Of a DNA stretch of 64,000 nucleotides, positions 1 through 8,839 are shown piece after piece. Under the pieces are notes generated by a model. It saw nothing but the letters and a program-made list of their open reading frames with translations, did no database searches and was not told the origin of the DNA. The DNA comes from Flavicella sp965243265 (GTDB lineage Bacteria > Bacteroidota > Bacteroidia > Flavobacteriales > Flavobacteriaceae), in assembly GCA_965243265.1 (NCBI GenBank), contig CBDEUL010000002.1, forward strand, positions 186,001 to 250,000, given 5' to 3'. The position numbers and the translations under genes were made by a program. Positions within the stretch are counted from its first letter, which is position 1. Each line of letters starts with the position of its first letter.

Positions 1-2323
1 TCATTGTTAACCCAAACATACTATTGTTTACAGGGTCTTGCCCATACGATGTTTTTTGTGTAACAGGTGTTTCATTTACATTTATAAAAGTCCCTGTCAT
101 TAAAAGTTTTTCAGAAAATATATGTTCTACATCAAAACCTATATAGCTTTTTCGCTGTTGATTAAATAACGTATTATTTTCTACTGATACTTGTACGGGA
201 GCTCCTGAAGCTTCAATACTTGGATTGATAATCTGTACACGTCCTGCCAAATAATCTACCACATAATCTACCCCTTCAGTTAACTCCAATCCATTAGAAG
301 TTACTTTTACAGATCCTCTAGGAACATTGTATGCTCCTAATGCAATACCATTACTTGCATCAGATTTATAATATCCTTTTATCAGGTATTTATCTCTAAC
401 CTGATACTCGTTCTTAGCATTGTTTTGTGTTTCTGTATATAGTTCTTTGAATAAAAAAGCGTCATCTGCAGCATCCAATAACTTTTCCATATCTCTACCA
501 AATGGCTCTAATGTTGGAAAAATAATAGTACCTGTTTCTGATATTGCTGTTACTCCTTCTATATAATCAAAATACCCATCTCCTTCTTCTTTTATAATTC
601 CATTTTGATCTAAAACATCCACCTCTGTTAAGTTCAAAAGTGTTCTATCTGGAATTCCTTCTGTTTGCGAGTTTTGTAACGTATTTACAGCAACTCCTGT
701 AGCATCGTCTTTGTATAATAAATCCAATCGAAACCCATCTTGGTTCATTTGGTATGCTCCTAATGAGTAAATGTTTTTCATCATTAAGTCCCAGATATTT
801 TTTCCTGGTTCTATAATTTCACTTCGCAGCATTTTTACCACCAAGTTTTCCTCCGAAGCAATTCCATCTGTTGAAAGCTCTCCTACTCTATAAACCTCTG
901 GACCTGTATTTAATGTATATTGAAATGCAACTCCTAAAACATCTCCGTCTGTTAATTGACGTCTTAAAGAAATGGTTCCCAATTGTGGGTTAAAAGTAAA
1001 CTCACTAGGATCTAATTTTTTTGCATTCTCTAAAATGGTATAATCAGAACCTTGTTCCACATCATCGGCAATCTTTATCAATTCATCCTTTACGGTTCCA
1101 ATATCTCTAATTCCACTCCCTTCATAGAATATATCTTCTAATTCATTGGAAGTATTATCAGGATTACCTCCAGGCAAAGCCCTCTCATCAATTTTCGGGT
1201 TTGAAATGTTTCTAGATGAATCATCATAATAATCAGTTCCCGACTCCCCTAAATCCGTTATAGCTACAATGTTTCTTACATCTGTAGTTTCAGAACTTCT
1301 GTTAGTTACCCAAACTTCTATAGCAGTAATATTTACAGAACTACTTATTAAGGGTAATTGTGCCAATGCATCATTGTACTCATTTCTAAAAAACTGTGTT
1401 AAAAAAAAGTGCCTATTTACATCGTATTGTGATGTTAGCAACTCAAACTCATTTAATGTAGATCCCCCTTGAGCCGTTACTGTTTTACTTTCTGATTTTT
1501 GTTGTGAGAAAACACTTGTTATAGTTGTAGGTCCAAATTGCACTTGTGTTTTAAAACCAAACAAACTTTGTGAACCTGCTATTAAATTATTACTGGTATT
1601 CATGTTCACATTACCAATCTCTATTTTCTTAACAATATCATCGTTATTCTTTGATGAGAAAGAAGGTACAAATTCAACTTTTACTAAGTTTTGAAAATCA
1701 AAAGTAGATTTGGTATCGTAATTGGCTGTTACTTTTAAACGCTCTCCAATTTTAGCTGCAATACTTGCTGTTACTTGCTGATCAAAATCGAATGAAAAAC
1801 TTTTTCTATTGTCTTCCGATAAATTTGGATTTTCAACATTTTGATACAACCCTCCTAGACTAACATCTAAAGCTCCTTGAATATCTACTTCAATAGCATT
1901 TCCTCCAAAAATAGTACTAAACAATGTTGAGTTTACGTAGTAAGTTGGCAATAAGTTTTTTTGTTCTTCCTTACTTCCTTTTTTATCTGAATTTAAGGCA
2001 CTTATTTTCTTCTTATAATAGGCATCAATATCTTTTTGAAGACGGTATTTTTGATATTCCGTGGTAGACATGAAAAGTGGTGTTTTTACCTGATAATCAC
2101 CTACTTTTTTTACAATTACATAACGCTTTATATTTTCGTCATATTCTACAGTGTCTACACCTGGGGCATTTAAAAACAAGCTTCCTCCTTGATCTTTAGT
2201 AAAGCTATAATGTAAAGGCGGATTCTTTTTGTTAGTCCGTTTTTGTGCGAATAATGAACCGCTGGCTAACAATCCTAAAACTACAAGTAGCTTAGCTATA
2301 TTTCTAAATTTACTGACGTTCAA
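1..2323 (-). CDS. sprA: SprA, type IX secretion outer membrane translocon (5' part)
   Basis: N-terminal 774 codons of SprA (Sov), the very large outer membrane translocon of the type IX secretion system, needed for gliding and export of proteins with C-terminal sorting domains. The gene runs off the left edge; the family is about 2,400 residues long. The reading frame is open throughout. It begins with a signal peptide (hydrophobic KLLVVLGLLASGSLFAQ) and contains family stretches such as GGSTLNEFELLTSQYDVNRH and DYLAGRVQIINPSI. The start is taken as TTG at 2323: the in-frame ruvA stop TAG lies only two codons upstream, and the next ATG is about 90 codons inside, past the signal peptide. Location just after ruvA is the usual arrangement in Flavobacteria. 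The substrates in this window are the secreted proteins at 47-51 kb and 58-64 kb. Confidence 0.95.
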   Translation of the reverse strand, partial: MNVSKFRNIAKLLVVLGLLASGSLFAQKRTNKKNPPLHYSFTKDQGGSLFLNAPGVDTVEYDENIKRYVIVKKVGDYQVKTPLFMSTTEYQKYRLQKDIDAYYKKKISALNSDKKGSKEEQKNLLPTYYVNSTLFSTIFGGNAIEVDIQGALDVSLGGLYQNVENPNLSEDNRKSFSFDFDQQVTASIAAKIGERLKVTANYDTKSTFDFQNLVKVEFVPSFSSKNNDDIVKKIEIGNVNMNTSNNLIAGSQSLFGFKTQVQFGPTTITSVFSQQKSESKTVTAQGGSTLNEFELLTSQYDVNRHFFLTQFFRNEYNDALAQLPLISSSVNITAIEVWVTNRSSETTDVRNIVAITDLGESGTDYYDDSSRNISNPKIDERALPGGNPDNTSNELEDIFYEGSGIRDIGTVKDELIKIADDVEQGSDYTILENAKKLDPSEFTFNPQLGTISLRRQLTDGDVLGVAFQYTLNTGPEVYRVGELSTDGIASEENLVVKMLRSEIIEPGKNIWDLMMKNIYSLGAYQMNQDGFRLDLLYKDDATGVAVNTLQNSQTEGIPDRTLLNLTEVDVLDQNGIIKEEGDGYFDYIEGVTAISETGTIIFPTLEPFGRDMEKLLDAADDAFLFKELYTETQNNAKNEYQVRDKYLIKGYYKSDASNGIALGAYNVPRGSVKVTSNGLELTEGVDYVVDYLAGRVQIINPSIEASGAPVQVSVENNTLFNQQRKSYIGFDVEHIFSEKLLMTGTFINVNETPVTQKTSYGQDPVNNSMFGLTM

Positions 2324-2330
2324 AGCCTGG

Positions 2331-2912
2331 CTAGAGATTTTTAAGTGCTTTCTTAATTAAGTTTTCTATAGTAGAATTAGGCTCTTCTTTTAGAATTTTA
2401 TCCAATACTTTTTCAGACTGTTTTCTAACATACCCTAATACTTCTAAGGCAGATAACGCTTCTTCTTTACTAGTATTGTGTACGACTGTTGATATTTCTT
2501 CCATATCAAAAATCTTTAACACTTTATCTTTTAAATCTAAAATTAAACGTTGTGCTGTTTTTGCTCCAATACCTTTAACAGACTGAATTAACGCTACATT
2601 TTCTGAAGCTATTCCTTGTTGTAATTCTTCAGGAGACATTGATGACAGCATTGTTCTGGCTGTACTAGGTCCTATTCCTGAAACAGATATCAACAACCTA
2701 AATATTTCTCTTTCTATTTTTGTACAAAAACCAAAAAGTGTGTGAGAATCTTCTTTTACAGATAAGTGCGTGTAAATTGTTATCAATTCTTCTTCTGGCA
2801 AACTTCCAAAGGTAGTCAATGATATGTGTAAAAAATATCCAACACCATTACAATCTACTACTACATAAGTTGGATTTTTTTCTACCAACCTTCCTCTAAG
2901 CTGTGTAATCAT
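2331..2912 (-). CDS. ruvA: Holliday junction branch migration protein RuvA
   Basis: RuvA binds four-way DNA junctions as a tetramer and loads the RuvB helicase for branch migration during recombinational repair. The 193-residue length fits the family. The N-terminal OB fold begins MITQLRGRLVEKNPTYVVVD. The helix-hairpin-helix region follows, with VSGIGPSTARTMLS and VKGIGAKTAQRLILDLKDK (about residues 75-130). The C-terminal RuvB-binding domain has EEALSALEVLGY. The ATG start gives the canonical N-terminus. It is read from minus 23 bases after maeB, and its TAG stop is in frame with sprA just downstream. Confidence 0.97.
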   Translation of the reverse strand: MITQLRGRLVEKNPTYVVVDCNGVGYFLHISLTTFGSLPEEELITIYTHLSVKEDSHTLFGFCTKIEREIFRLLISVSGIGPSTARTMLSSMSPEELQQGIASENVALIQSVKGIGAKTAQRLILDLKDKVLKIFDMEEISTVVHNTSKEEALSALEVLGYVRKQSEKVLDKILKEEPNSTIENLIKKALKNL

Positions 2913-2934
2913 TACTTTATCTTTTTATAGCTAA

Positions 2935-5211
2935 CTAACTTTGCTGTTGTTTATTTTGAGCATCAATTACAGCTACTGCCGACATGTTTACCATCTCATC
3001 TACACTAGCTCCTAATTGTAAAATATGTGCTGGTTTTTTCAATCCTAAAACAATCGGTCCAATAGACTCTGTTCCATTTAATTCCTTCATCATCTTATAA
3101 GTAATGTTAGCTGAATCTAAGTTTGGAAAAATTAACACATTTGTTTTCTTATTTACCAGTTTTGAAAAAGGAAATTTACTTTCTAACATTTCTTGGTTCA
3201 AAGCAAAATCTGCCTGTACAGGACCATCTACAGTAACTTCTGGAAAGTACCTATGCATAAAATGTACTGTTTCTTCTACTTTTGTTGATTTTTCTGACTT
3301 AGAAGCTCCAAAGTTTGAAAAAGATAGCATTGCAATATTAGGCTCTACTCCAAACATTTTTGCCAAACCACTTGTTAATTGTGTAATCTTTGCCAATTGA
3401 CGTGGTGTAGGGTCTATATTTATTGTTGTATCTGCCAAAAACATTGGCCCTCTTTTTGTCAACATTAAGTTAGAAGCTGCAATTCTTGTAACTCCCTCTT
3501 GCATTCCTATTACTTCAAACAAAGGTTTTAATGTACTTGCATAGTTTCGAGAGTACCCTGTAATCATTGCATCTGCATCTCCAAAATCCACCATCATAGC
3601 TGCAAAATAATTACGCTCTCTCATTAATTTCTGAGCATCTAAAAGCGTTACTCCTTTGCGTTTGTGTTTATCCCAGAAAATTTGTCCAAAACGCTGTCTT
3701 CTCTCTTTCTCTTCCCTTGTTTTTGGATCAATAATTACTACTTCTCTATCAAAACCTAATTCTTCTTTAAGCTCTAAAATAATCTCTTTATTCCCTAGCA
3801 ATATAGGCTCTGCAATTCCTTCATCTGAAACAATTTGAGCTGCTTTTATAACATCTAAATGATCTGCTTCTGTAAAGACTAATTTTTTAGGTGCCGATTT
3901 TGCTCTTGTATGCAACATTCTTACCACCTTACTTCCAGTACCTAAACGCTCCATTAATTCGTCTTTGTAAGCATCCCAATCTTCTATAGGATATTTTGCT
4001 ACACCCGAATCCATAGCTGCTTTTGCTATTGCTGGTGGCACTTCATAAATCAATCTAGGATCAAATGGTTTTGGAATAATATAATCTCTACCAAATGACA
4101 GGTTCACTTGACCGTATGCTAAGTTTACCTGTTCTGGTACATTTTTCTTTGCCAAATCTGCCAATGCTAGTACAGCTGCCATCTTCATCTCTTCATTAAT
4201 CCCTGTTGCTCTAACATCCAACGCTCCTCTAAAAATAAAAGGAAACCCTAAAACATTATTCACCTGATTAGGATGATCCGATCTTCCTGTAGCCATAATG
4301 ATATCTTTACGAGTTTTAATAGCCAAATCGTAATTAATTTCTGGATTTGGATTTGCCATTGCAAAAACAATTGGATCTTTTGCCATCGACAATAACATTT
4401 CTGGAGTAACAACATCTCCTTTAGAAAGTCCTATAAACACATCAGAATCTTTCATTGCTTCCTCTAATGTATACAAATCTTTATCTGTAGCAAACTCTGC
4501 TTTTTGAGTAGATAGGTTTTCTATATCTTTTCTGATAACCCCTTTACTATCACACATCACAACGTTTTCTCGTTTAGCTCCTAAAGCCAAATACAAACGT
4601 GTACATGAAATTGCTGCTGCTCCTGCTCCGTTTACTACAATTTTTACTTCCTCTATTTTTTTACCAACAATTTCTATTGCATTTTTTAATGCTGCTGCAG
4701 AAATAATTGCTGTTCCATGTTGGTCATCATGCATTACTGGAATATCCAACTCTTCTTTCAATCTTCTCTCTATTTCAAAAGCTTCTGGAGCTTTGATATC
4801 TTCAAGATTAATCCCTCCAAAAGTTGGTGAAATAGCTTTTACTGTTTCTACAAATTTATCTACATCTGTAACATCTACTTCAATATCAAATACATCTATA
4901 TCTGCAAATATTTTAAACAACAGTCCTTTTCCTTCCATTACTGGTTTTCCTGCTTCGGGTCCTATATTCCCTAATCCTAAAACTGCTGTTCCGTTAGATA
5001 TTACTGCTACTAAGTTTCCTTTTGAAGTGTATTTATATACATTTTCAACATCTTTAGCTATCTCTAAACAAGGTTCTGCTACTCCTGGTGAATATGCCAA
5101 TGACAAGTCTCTTTGACTAGCATACTTTTTAGTAGGTACTACTTTAATTTTTCCAGGTGTAGGTTTGGCATGATACAATAATGCTTCCCTTCTTTTTTGA
5201 GACTCTGTCAT
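2935..5211 (-). CDS. maeB: NADP-dependent malic enzyme with C-terminal phosphotransacetylase-like domain
   Basis: Decarboxylates malate to pyruvate, yielding NADPH; cytoplasmic. The 758-residue protein has the MaeB layout. An N-terminal malic domain (about 1-155) holds LAYSPGVAEPC and MHDDQHGTAIISAAAL. An NAD(P)-binding domain (about 160-410) has the GAGAAAISCTRLYLALG loop. A C-terminal domain related to phosphate acetyltransferase (about 430-750) is usually catalytically silent and regulatory in this family. Start ATG at 5211. It has its own predicted promoter (-7 box at 5240-5247) and leads the maeB-ruvA-sprA run. Together with PEP carboxylase at 34 kb it sets flow between C3 and C4 acids. 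Confidence 0.96.
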   Translation of the reverse strand: MTESQKRREALLYHAKPTPGKIKVVPTKKYASQRDLSLAYSPGVAEPCLEIAKDVENVYKYTSKGNLVAVISNGTAVLGLGNIGPEAGKPVMEGKGLLFKIFADIDVFDIEVDVTDVDKFVETVKAISPTFGGINLEDIKAPEAFEIERRLKEELDIPVMHDDQHGTAIISAAALKNAIEIVGKKIEEVKIVVNGAGAAAISCTRLYLALGAKRENVVMCDSKGVIRKDIENLSTQKAEFATDKDLYTLEEAMKDSDVFIGLSKGDVVTPEMLLSMAKDPIVFAMANPNPEINYDLAIKTRKDIIMATGRSDHPNQVNNVLGFPFIFRGALDVRATGINEEMKMAAVLALADLAKKNVPEQVNLAYGQVNLSFGRDYIIPKPFDPRLIYEVPPAIAKAAMDSGVAKYPIEDWDAYKDELMERLGTGSKVVRMLHTRAKSAPKKLVFTEADHLDVIKAAQIVSDEGIAEPILLGNKEIILELKEELGFDREVVIIDPKTREEKERRQRFGQIFWDKHKRKGVTLLDAQKLMRERNYFAAMMVDFGDADAMITGYSRNYASTLKPLFEVIGMQEGVTRIAASNLMLTKRGPMFLADTTINIDPTPRQLAKITQLTSGLAKMFGVEPNIAMLSFSNFGASKSEKSTKVEETVHFMHRYFPEVTVDGPVQADFALNQEMLESKFPFSKLVNKKTNVLIFPNLDSANITYKMMKELNGTESIGPIVLGLKKPAHILQLGASVDEMVNMSAVAVIDAQNKQQQS

Positions 5212-5239
5212 GTTCTTTAAAATTGTATTTTACAACTGA

Positions 5240-5247
5240 CAAATATA
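5240..5247 (-). promoter_or_regulatory. Predicted -7 promoter box for maeB
   Basis: Reads TATATTTG on the minus strand, a perfect match to the Bacteroidetes -7 consensus TAnnTTTG, 28 bases before the maeB ATG. No clear TTTG -33 element is present at the usual 19-20 base spacing. That position is occupied instead by the 20-base palindrome at 5261-5280. Confidence 0.6.
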
Positions 5248-5260
5248 GTTTTTTAGAATG

Positions 5261-5280
5261 AATAATTCTTAAGAATTATT
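5261..5280. repeat. Perfect 20-base palindrome between queG and maeB
   Basis: Half-site AATAATTCTT followed directly by its reverse complement, with no spacer. It includes the queG stop codon (5276-5278) and covers the -33 position of the predicted maeB promoter. It could be an operator for maeB or a weak transcript end for queG. It lacks a strong T run and contains only two G/C pairs, so a stable RNA hairpin is doubtful. Confidence 0.5.
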
Positions 5281-6205
5281 TTTCTTTTAAAAACTGAACA
5301 TTCCTTGTAAACCCTGAGAATTTAGCTCTTTTTACAGGAGATTTTTTGAAGACTTTTCTAAAAACATCTTCCGTAATCTCTTGCCAATCCTTTTTTGTCA
5401 TTCCTAACAAATCAGGATGTGGATTGAACAAAGGTTCTTGATGGGGAACAGAAAATCTATTCCAAGGGCAAACATCTTGACAAGCATCGCAACCGAACAT
5501 CCAATCATCAAATTTTCCTTTTACTGAATTTGGCAACTCATTTTTCAACTCTATCGTAAAATAAGAAATACACTTACTACCGTCTACTGTATTGTTTGGT
5601 AAAATAGCTTCTGTTGGACAAACATCAATACATTTTGTACATGTGCCGCAATGGTCTGTCTTAAAGGACGTATCATATTCCAAATCTAAATCCAAAATTA
5701 ACTCTGCTAAAAAAAAGAACGATCCATGTTGTTTTTGAATCAATAAAGAATGTTTTCCTCTCCAACCTAAACCAGACTCAGATGCCCAAGCTCTTTCCAT
5801 TATTGGAGCTGAATCTGTAAAAGCTCTTCCTGAAACTTCTCCTATTTCATCATTTATAAACTTCAATAATTGATGTAGTTTTTCCTTAATCACATGGTGA
5901 TAATCTTGCCCATAAGCATACTTTGATAATTTATAGGATGCCAAATTTTGAACTTCTTCTGGAAAATAATTATACGTTAACGAAATAACTGACTTAGCAT
6001 TATCTACCAATAAACGAGGGTCTAAACGTTTATCAAAATGGTTTTCCATGTATTTCATTTCTCCATGAAAATCATTTTTTAACCACTGCTCTAATTTAGG
6101 TGCTTCCTCTTCTAAAAACCTTGCTTTTGAAATTCCCACACTTGTAAAACCTAAAGACAACGCCTTGTTTTTAATAAATGCTGTATGTTGTTGTATATAC
6201 TTCAA
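5276..6205 (-). CDS. queG: Epoxyqueuosine reductase QueG
   Basis: Catalyses the last step of queuosine synthesis in tRNA, reducing epoxyqueuosine to queuosine with cobalamin and two [4Fe-4S] clusters; cytoplasmic. The 309-residue protein shows both cluster motifs: C186, C189, C192, C196 and then C239, C242, C246, with C212 as a likely further ligand. The conserved FTDSAPIMERAW segment contains the presumed catalytic Asp131. Start TTG at 6205 is chosen because no ATG occurs near the N-terminus and the sequence from there aligns with the usual family start (GFTSVGISKARFLEEEAP). A predicted -7 box sits only 8 bases upstream, so the transcript leader may be almost absent. It diverges from moaD. 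Confidence 0.95.
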   Translation of the reverse strand: MKYIQQHTAFIKNKALSLGFTSVGISKARFLEEEAPKLEQWLKNDFHGEMKYMENHFDKRLDPRLLVDNAKSVISLTYNYFPEEVQNLASYKLSKYAYGQDYHHVIKEKLHQLLKFINDEIGEVSGRAFTDSAPIMERAWASESGLGWRGKHSLLIQKQHGSFFFLAELILDLDLEYDTSFKTDHCGTCTKCIDVCPTEAILPNNTVDGSKCISYFTIELKNELPNSVKGKFDDWMFGCDACQDVCPWNRFSVPHQEPLFNPHPDLLGMTKKDWQEITEDVFRKVFKKSPVKRAKFSGFTRNVQFLKEK

Positions 6206-6212
6206 AGTGATG

Positions 6213-6220
6213 CAAAAATA
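6213..6220 (-). promoter_or_regulatory. Predicted -7 promoter box for queG
   Basis: TATTTTTG on the minus strand, matching TAnnTTTG. It ends 8 bases before the TTG start of queG, which implies a leader of only a few bases if used. Confidence 0.45.
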
Positions 6221-6277
6221 TCAATTTATTTCCTCAACTAAACCTTTAAAAACAAGACACTCAAAACAAATAATGTT

Positions 6278-6285
6278 TATTTTTG
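6278..6285 (+). promoter_or_regulatory. Predicted -7 promoter box for moaD-moaE
   Basis: TATTTTTG, matching TAnnTTTG, 18 bases before the moaD ATG at 6304. It overlaps the upstream in-frame TTG codons at 6283 and 6286, which argues that those are not the start. Confidence 0.55.
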
Positions 6286-6303
6286 TTGAAACACCTTAAA
6301 CAT

Positions 6304-6546
6304 ATGCAAATTCAAGTATTACTTTTTGGGATTATTGCTGATTTAATTGGAGAAAAAAGTATTGGTTTTTCAATTTCTAATGGGGATACAGTTTCTAACT
6401 TCAAAGAAAAATTAAGCACTGAATTCCCTCAATTAAAGAGTTACAACAACTATGTGGTTGCAATTAATGAAACGTATGCTACAGACGAAACTGTTGTTTT
6501 AGAAAACGATATTATTGCCTTGATTCCACCTGTAAGCGGAGGGTAA
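6304..6546 (+). CDS. moaD: Molybdopterin synthase small subunit MoaD
   Basis: Ubiquitin-like sulfur carrier. Its C-terminal glycine is made into a thiocarboxylate that donates sulfur to precursor Z within the MoaD-MoaE complex. The product is 80 residues, starts MQIQVLLFGIIAD and ends PPVSGG with the essential Gly-Gly tail. ATG at 6304 is preferred to the in-frame TTG at 6283, which lies inside the promoter box. moaE follows 35 bases downstream. No MoeB-type adenylyltransferase to activate MoaD is encoded in this window. Confidence 0.95.
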   Translation: MQIQVLLFGIIADLIGEKSIGFSISNGDTVSNFKEKLSTEFPQLKSYNNYVVAINETYATDETVVLENDIIALIPPVSGG

Positions 6547-6581
6547 TTCAACACACCTCTTCACTAATACAAAAAAACTTT

Positions 6582-7004
6582 ATGAACCCTATTTCTATAA
6601 AATTAACAACAGACAAATTATCGCTAGATGAATGCTATACTTTTGTTGAAGATCCTACTTGCGGCGGAATTGATATTTTTGTTGGAACCGTAAGAAACCA
6701 TACCAAAGGTAAATCTGTAAAACTACTTGACTTTTCTGCTTATGGTCCTATGGCAATCAAAGAAATGCAACTGATTGCTGAACGTGCTCTAGAAAAATTT
6801 GATGTACACAAAATCGCTATTCACCATGCAGAAGGTCCTTTACAAATTGGAGATATCCCTGTAATTATTGCTGTTTCTGCTGCACATAGAATTGCTGCTT
6901 TTGAAGCTTGTCAATTTGCTATAGACACTCTAAAAGAAACAGTACCTATCTGGAAGAAGGAACATTTTGAGGATGGTGAAGTTTGGGTAAACGCACATCC
7001 TTAA
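6582..7004 (+). CDS. moaE: Molybdopterin synthase catalytic subunit MoaE
   Basis: Large subunit of molybdopterin synthase, converting cyclic pyranopterin monophosphate to molybdopterin with sulfur from MoaD. The 140 residues carry the family signatures GGIDIFVGTVRNHTKGK, the HRIAAFEACQFAIDTLKE helix and the catalytic lysine motif PIWKKE near the C-terminus. Start ATG at 6582. Co-transcribed with moaD and convergent with the MutS-like gene. A weak 6-bp inverted repeat (7013-7031) lies in the 55-base gap. Confidence 0.96.
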   Translation: MNPISIKLTTDKLSLDECYTFVEDPTCGGIDIFVGTVRNHTKGKSVKLLDFSAYGPMAIKEMQLIAERALEKFDVHKIAIHHAEGPLQIGDIPVIIAVSAAHRIAAFEACQFAIDTLKETVPIWKKEHFEDGEVWVNAHP

Positions 7005-7059
7005 TTTCCGTAGAATCAAACAACATGATTCATCAGGATTACGTAAACTAATTCTTACA

Positions 7060-8832
7060 TCAAACTATTTCCATTTTTCGTAATAGAAACGATGCATTCA
7101 TATTCTGACAAATTCCTTGTTTTAATTTATAATCAAAGAACAACTCGTCGTTTATTATTTCTGCATCAAAATAATGGTTTTTAATTTGTGTATATTCTTT
7201 TTCTATTTCACACAAACTTAAATCATGTGTAGCAATGATTCCTGTAGCCTTAGATGCTATCAACTTTTCTACAAATTTCTGAGATCCTATAGCCTTATCT
7301 GTACTATTGGTTCCTTTTAAAATTTCATCTAGAATAATAAAGTAATGTCCTTTTTTTAACGCTTCTACTATAAATTTTAAGCGTTTTAATTCTGAAAAAA
7401 AATACGAGGCATCATCTACTAAAGAATCTGAAGTACGCATACTCGTTATTAACCGCACAGGACTGTATTTAATTTTTGAAGCACATACTGGCAAACCTGA
7501 ATTGGCCATCACAACACACAGAGAAATCGTTCTTAAAAAAGTACTTTTCCCTGCCATATTAGCTCCTGTTACAATAAAAAATTCTTGAGATTTTATTAAA
7601 CAATTACTTGTTACTCGTTTAGAACTCAACAACAATGGATGCCCTAAACCTTCTGCATTTATAATTTCTGCTCCTGTAACTATTTCTGGATATACAAACG
7701 ATGGGTGGTTGAATGCAAAATTCGCCAAAGTGTTTTCTGAATCAAAAAAAGAAACTACTTCAAACCATTTTTCTACTTCTTTACCATATTTCTCTATCCA
7801 TCTTTCTATTTTAAAAACCTGTTTGATATCCCATAAAAACAAACCGTTTCCTAAAACACCAAAAAAGATATTATTTCTCTGATCCAAAGCATCAATCGCT
7901 TTTGAAAATTGCTTTAATATTTGAGATGATTTTTGACCTGAAATATGCGTTTTTTGACAGTTCTCTCGTAAAAGCTCTGATTTAAAAGAGTTTTCTTCTA
8001 TAAATTCTAATAATTGATAATACTGCTGAAATGTTTCTTTTGCTTTTGTTGATTGGCTATATACCTTTGATACTTTTGAAAGATAAACACCTGAAATAGC
8101 TAATCCAATAAAAAACCAAATAAGTAGGTGCGAAAACACCAACAATTCAAAATACATAGCTATCATAATTCCTACCGAAATCAATGAAAAAGCTTGAGGT
8201 ACAAATCGAATTATTTTAGGTAAAAAAGCTTGGTATTCTTTTATCCACTTTACAATAGATACTGGTGAAGTTTCTACTTCTATTAAACTTGCTACTGCTG
8301 AAAATTTTTGACGCCATTTTGGTTTTTCAGACAATTCTTTTATTGCGTCTTGTTTACGCTCTAAGGCACCAATACTATTCCCTTTTAAATAGTTTGCTAG
8401 CTTTATTTTTCCTGCTTTTGTTACAGTTCTGTTTATAAACTGAAAGAAAGAACCTTTTCCAAATAAATCAATATCATAACTAAAAAAGTGTAATGGATCT
8501 AAAAACTCTTCTCCTTTGTCTAAATTCAAATAATCTCCTTTCAGCACTTGTAATTCAACAGCATTTATATTCACTAAGGCCAAAAGCTCTCTTTTTCTCC
8601 TTTGTAAATTAGTATGCTTTATCAATAGAGCTCCAAATAAAACAGCTCCTAAAACTCCAGAAAAGAACATTTTTTGTGCTTCTCCCAAAAAGTAATACAC
8701 AAAAAATACTGTTGTAAAAAAAGCAAAAAAACGAAACACACTCAACCAAAAGAGTTGTTTTTTAACTTCTTTTAAACGAGCTTCAAATCTTTCTTTTTCT
8801 TCTTTGTAAAACTGAACAGGTTCTATATTCAT
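7060..8832 (-). CDS. Membrane-associated MutS-family ATPase of unknown role
   Basis: A 590-residue protein with the ATPase domain of MutS proteins at its C-terminus but none of the mismatch-recognition domain. Visible motifs are the Walker A loop GANMAGKSTFLRT (about residue 425), the DDASYFFSELKRL segment, the Walker B region FIILDEILKGTNSTDK and the switch IIATHDLSL. Two hydrophobic regions, about residues 30-70 and 205-250, look like membrane segments. Start ATG at 8832 is preferred over TTG six bases upstream. The gene lies 7 bases after the mobA-like gene at the end of the molybdenum cofactor run, so it is probably co-transcribed. This MutS-like type occurs in other Bacteroidetes; its function is not established. 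Classical mismatch repair is unlikely. Confidence 0.85.
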   Translation of the reverse strand: MNIEPVQFYKEEKERFEARLKEVKKQLFWLSVFRFFAFFTTVFFVYYFLGEAQKMFFSGVLGAVLFGALLIKHTNLQRRKRELLALVNINAVELQVLKGDYLNLDKGEEFLDPLHFFSYDIDLFGKGSFFQFINRTVTKAGKIKLANYLKGNSIGALERKQDAIKELSEKPKWRQKFSAVASLIEVETSPVSIVKWIKEYQAFLPKIIRFVPQAFSLISVGIMIAMYFELLVFSHLLIWFFIGLAISGVYLSKVSKVYSQSTKAKETFQQYYQLLEFIEENSFKSELLRENCQKTHISGQKSSQILKQFSKAIDALDQRNNIFFGVLGNGLFLWDIKQVFKIERWIEKYGKEVEKWFEVVSFFDSENTLANFAFNHPSFVYPEIVTGAEIINAEGLGHPLLLSSKRVTSNCLIKSQEFFIVTGANMAGKSTFLRTISLCVVMANSGLPVCASKIKYSPVRLITSMRTSDSLVDDASYFFSELKRLKFIVEALKKGHYFIILDEILKGTNSTDKAIGSQKFVEKLIASKATGIIATHDLSLCEIEKEYTQIKNHYFDAEIINDELFFDYKLKQGICQNMNASFLLRKMEIV

Positions 8833-8839
8833 AAACAAC

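Noticed and set aside
4793..5116. Plus-strand open frame of 107 codons opposite maeB
   Set aside because: It is the antisense shadow of a well-conserved enzyme gene, low in complexity (Ser/Thr/Ile-rich) and without a promoter or recognisable motif.
7013..7031. 6-bp inverted repeat between moaE and the MutS-like gene, considered as a terminator
   Set aside because: Short AT-rich stem, 7-base loop and no T run on either strand.
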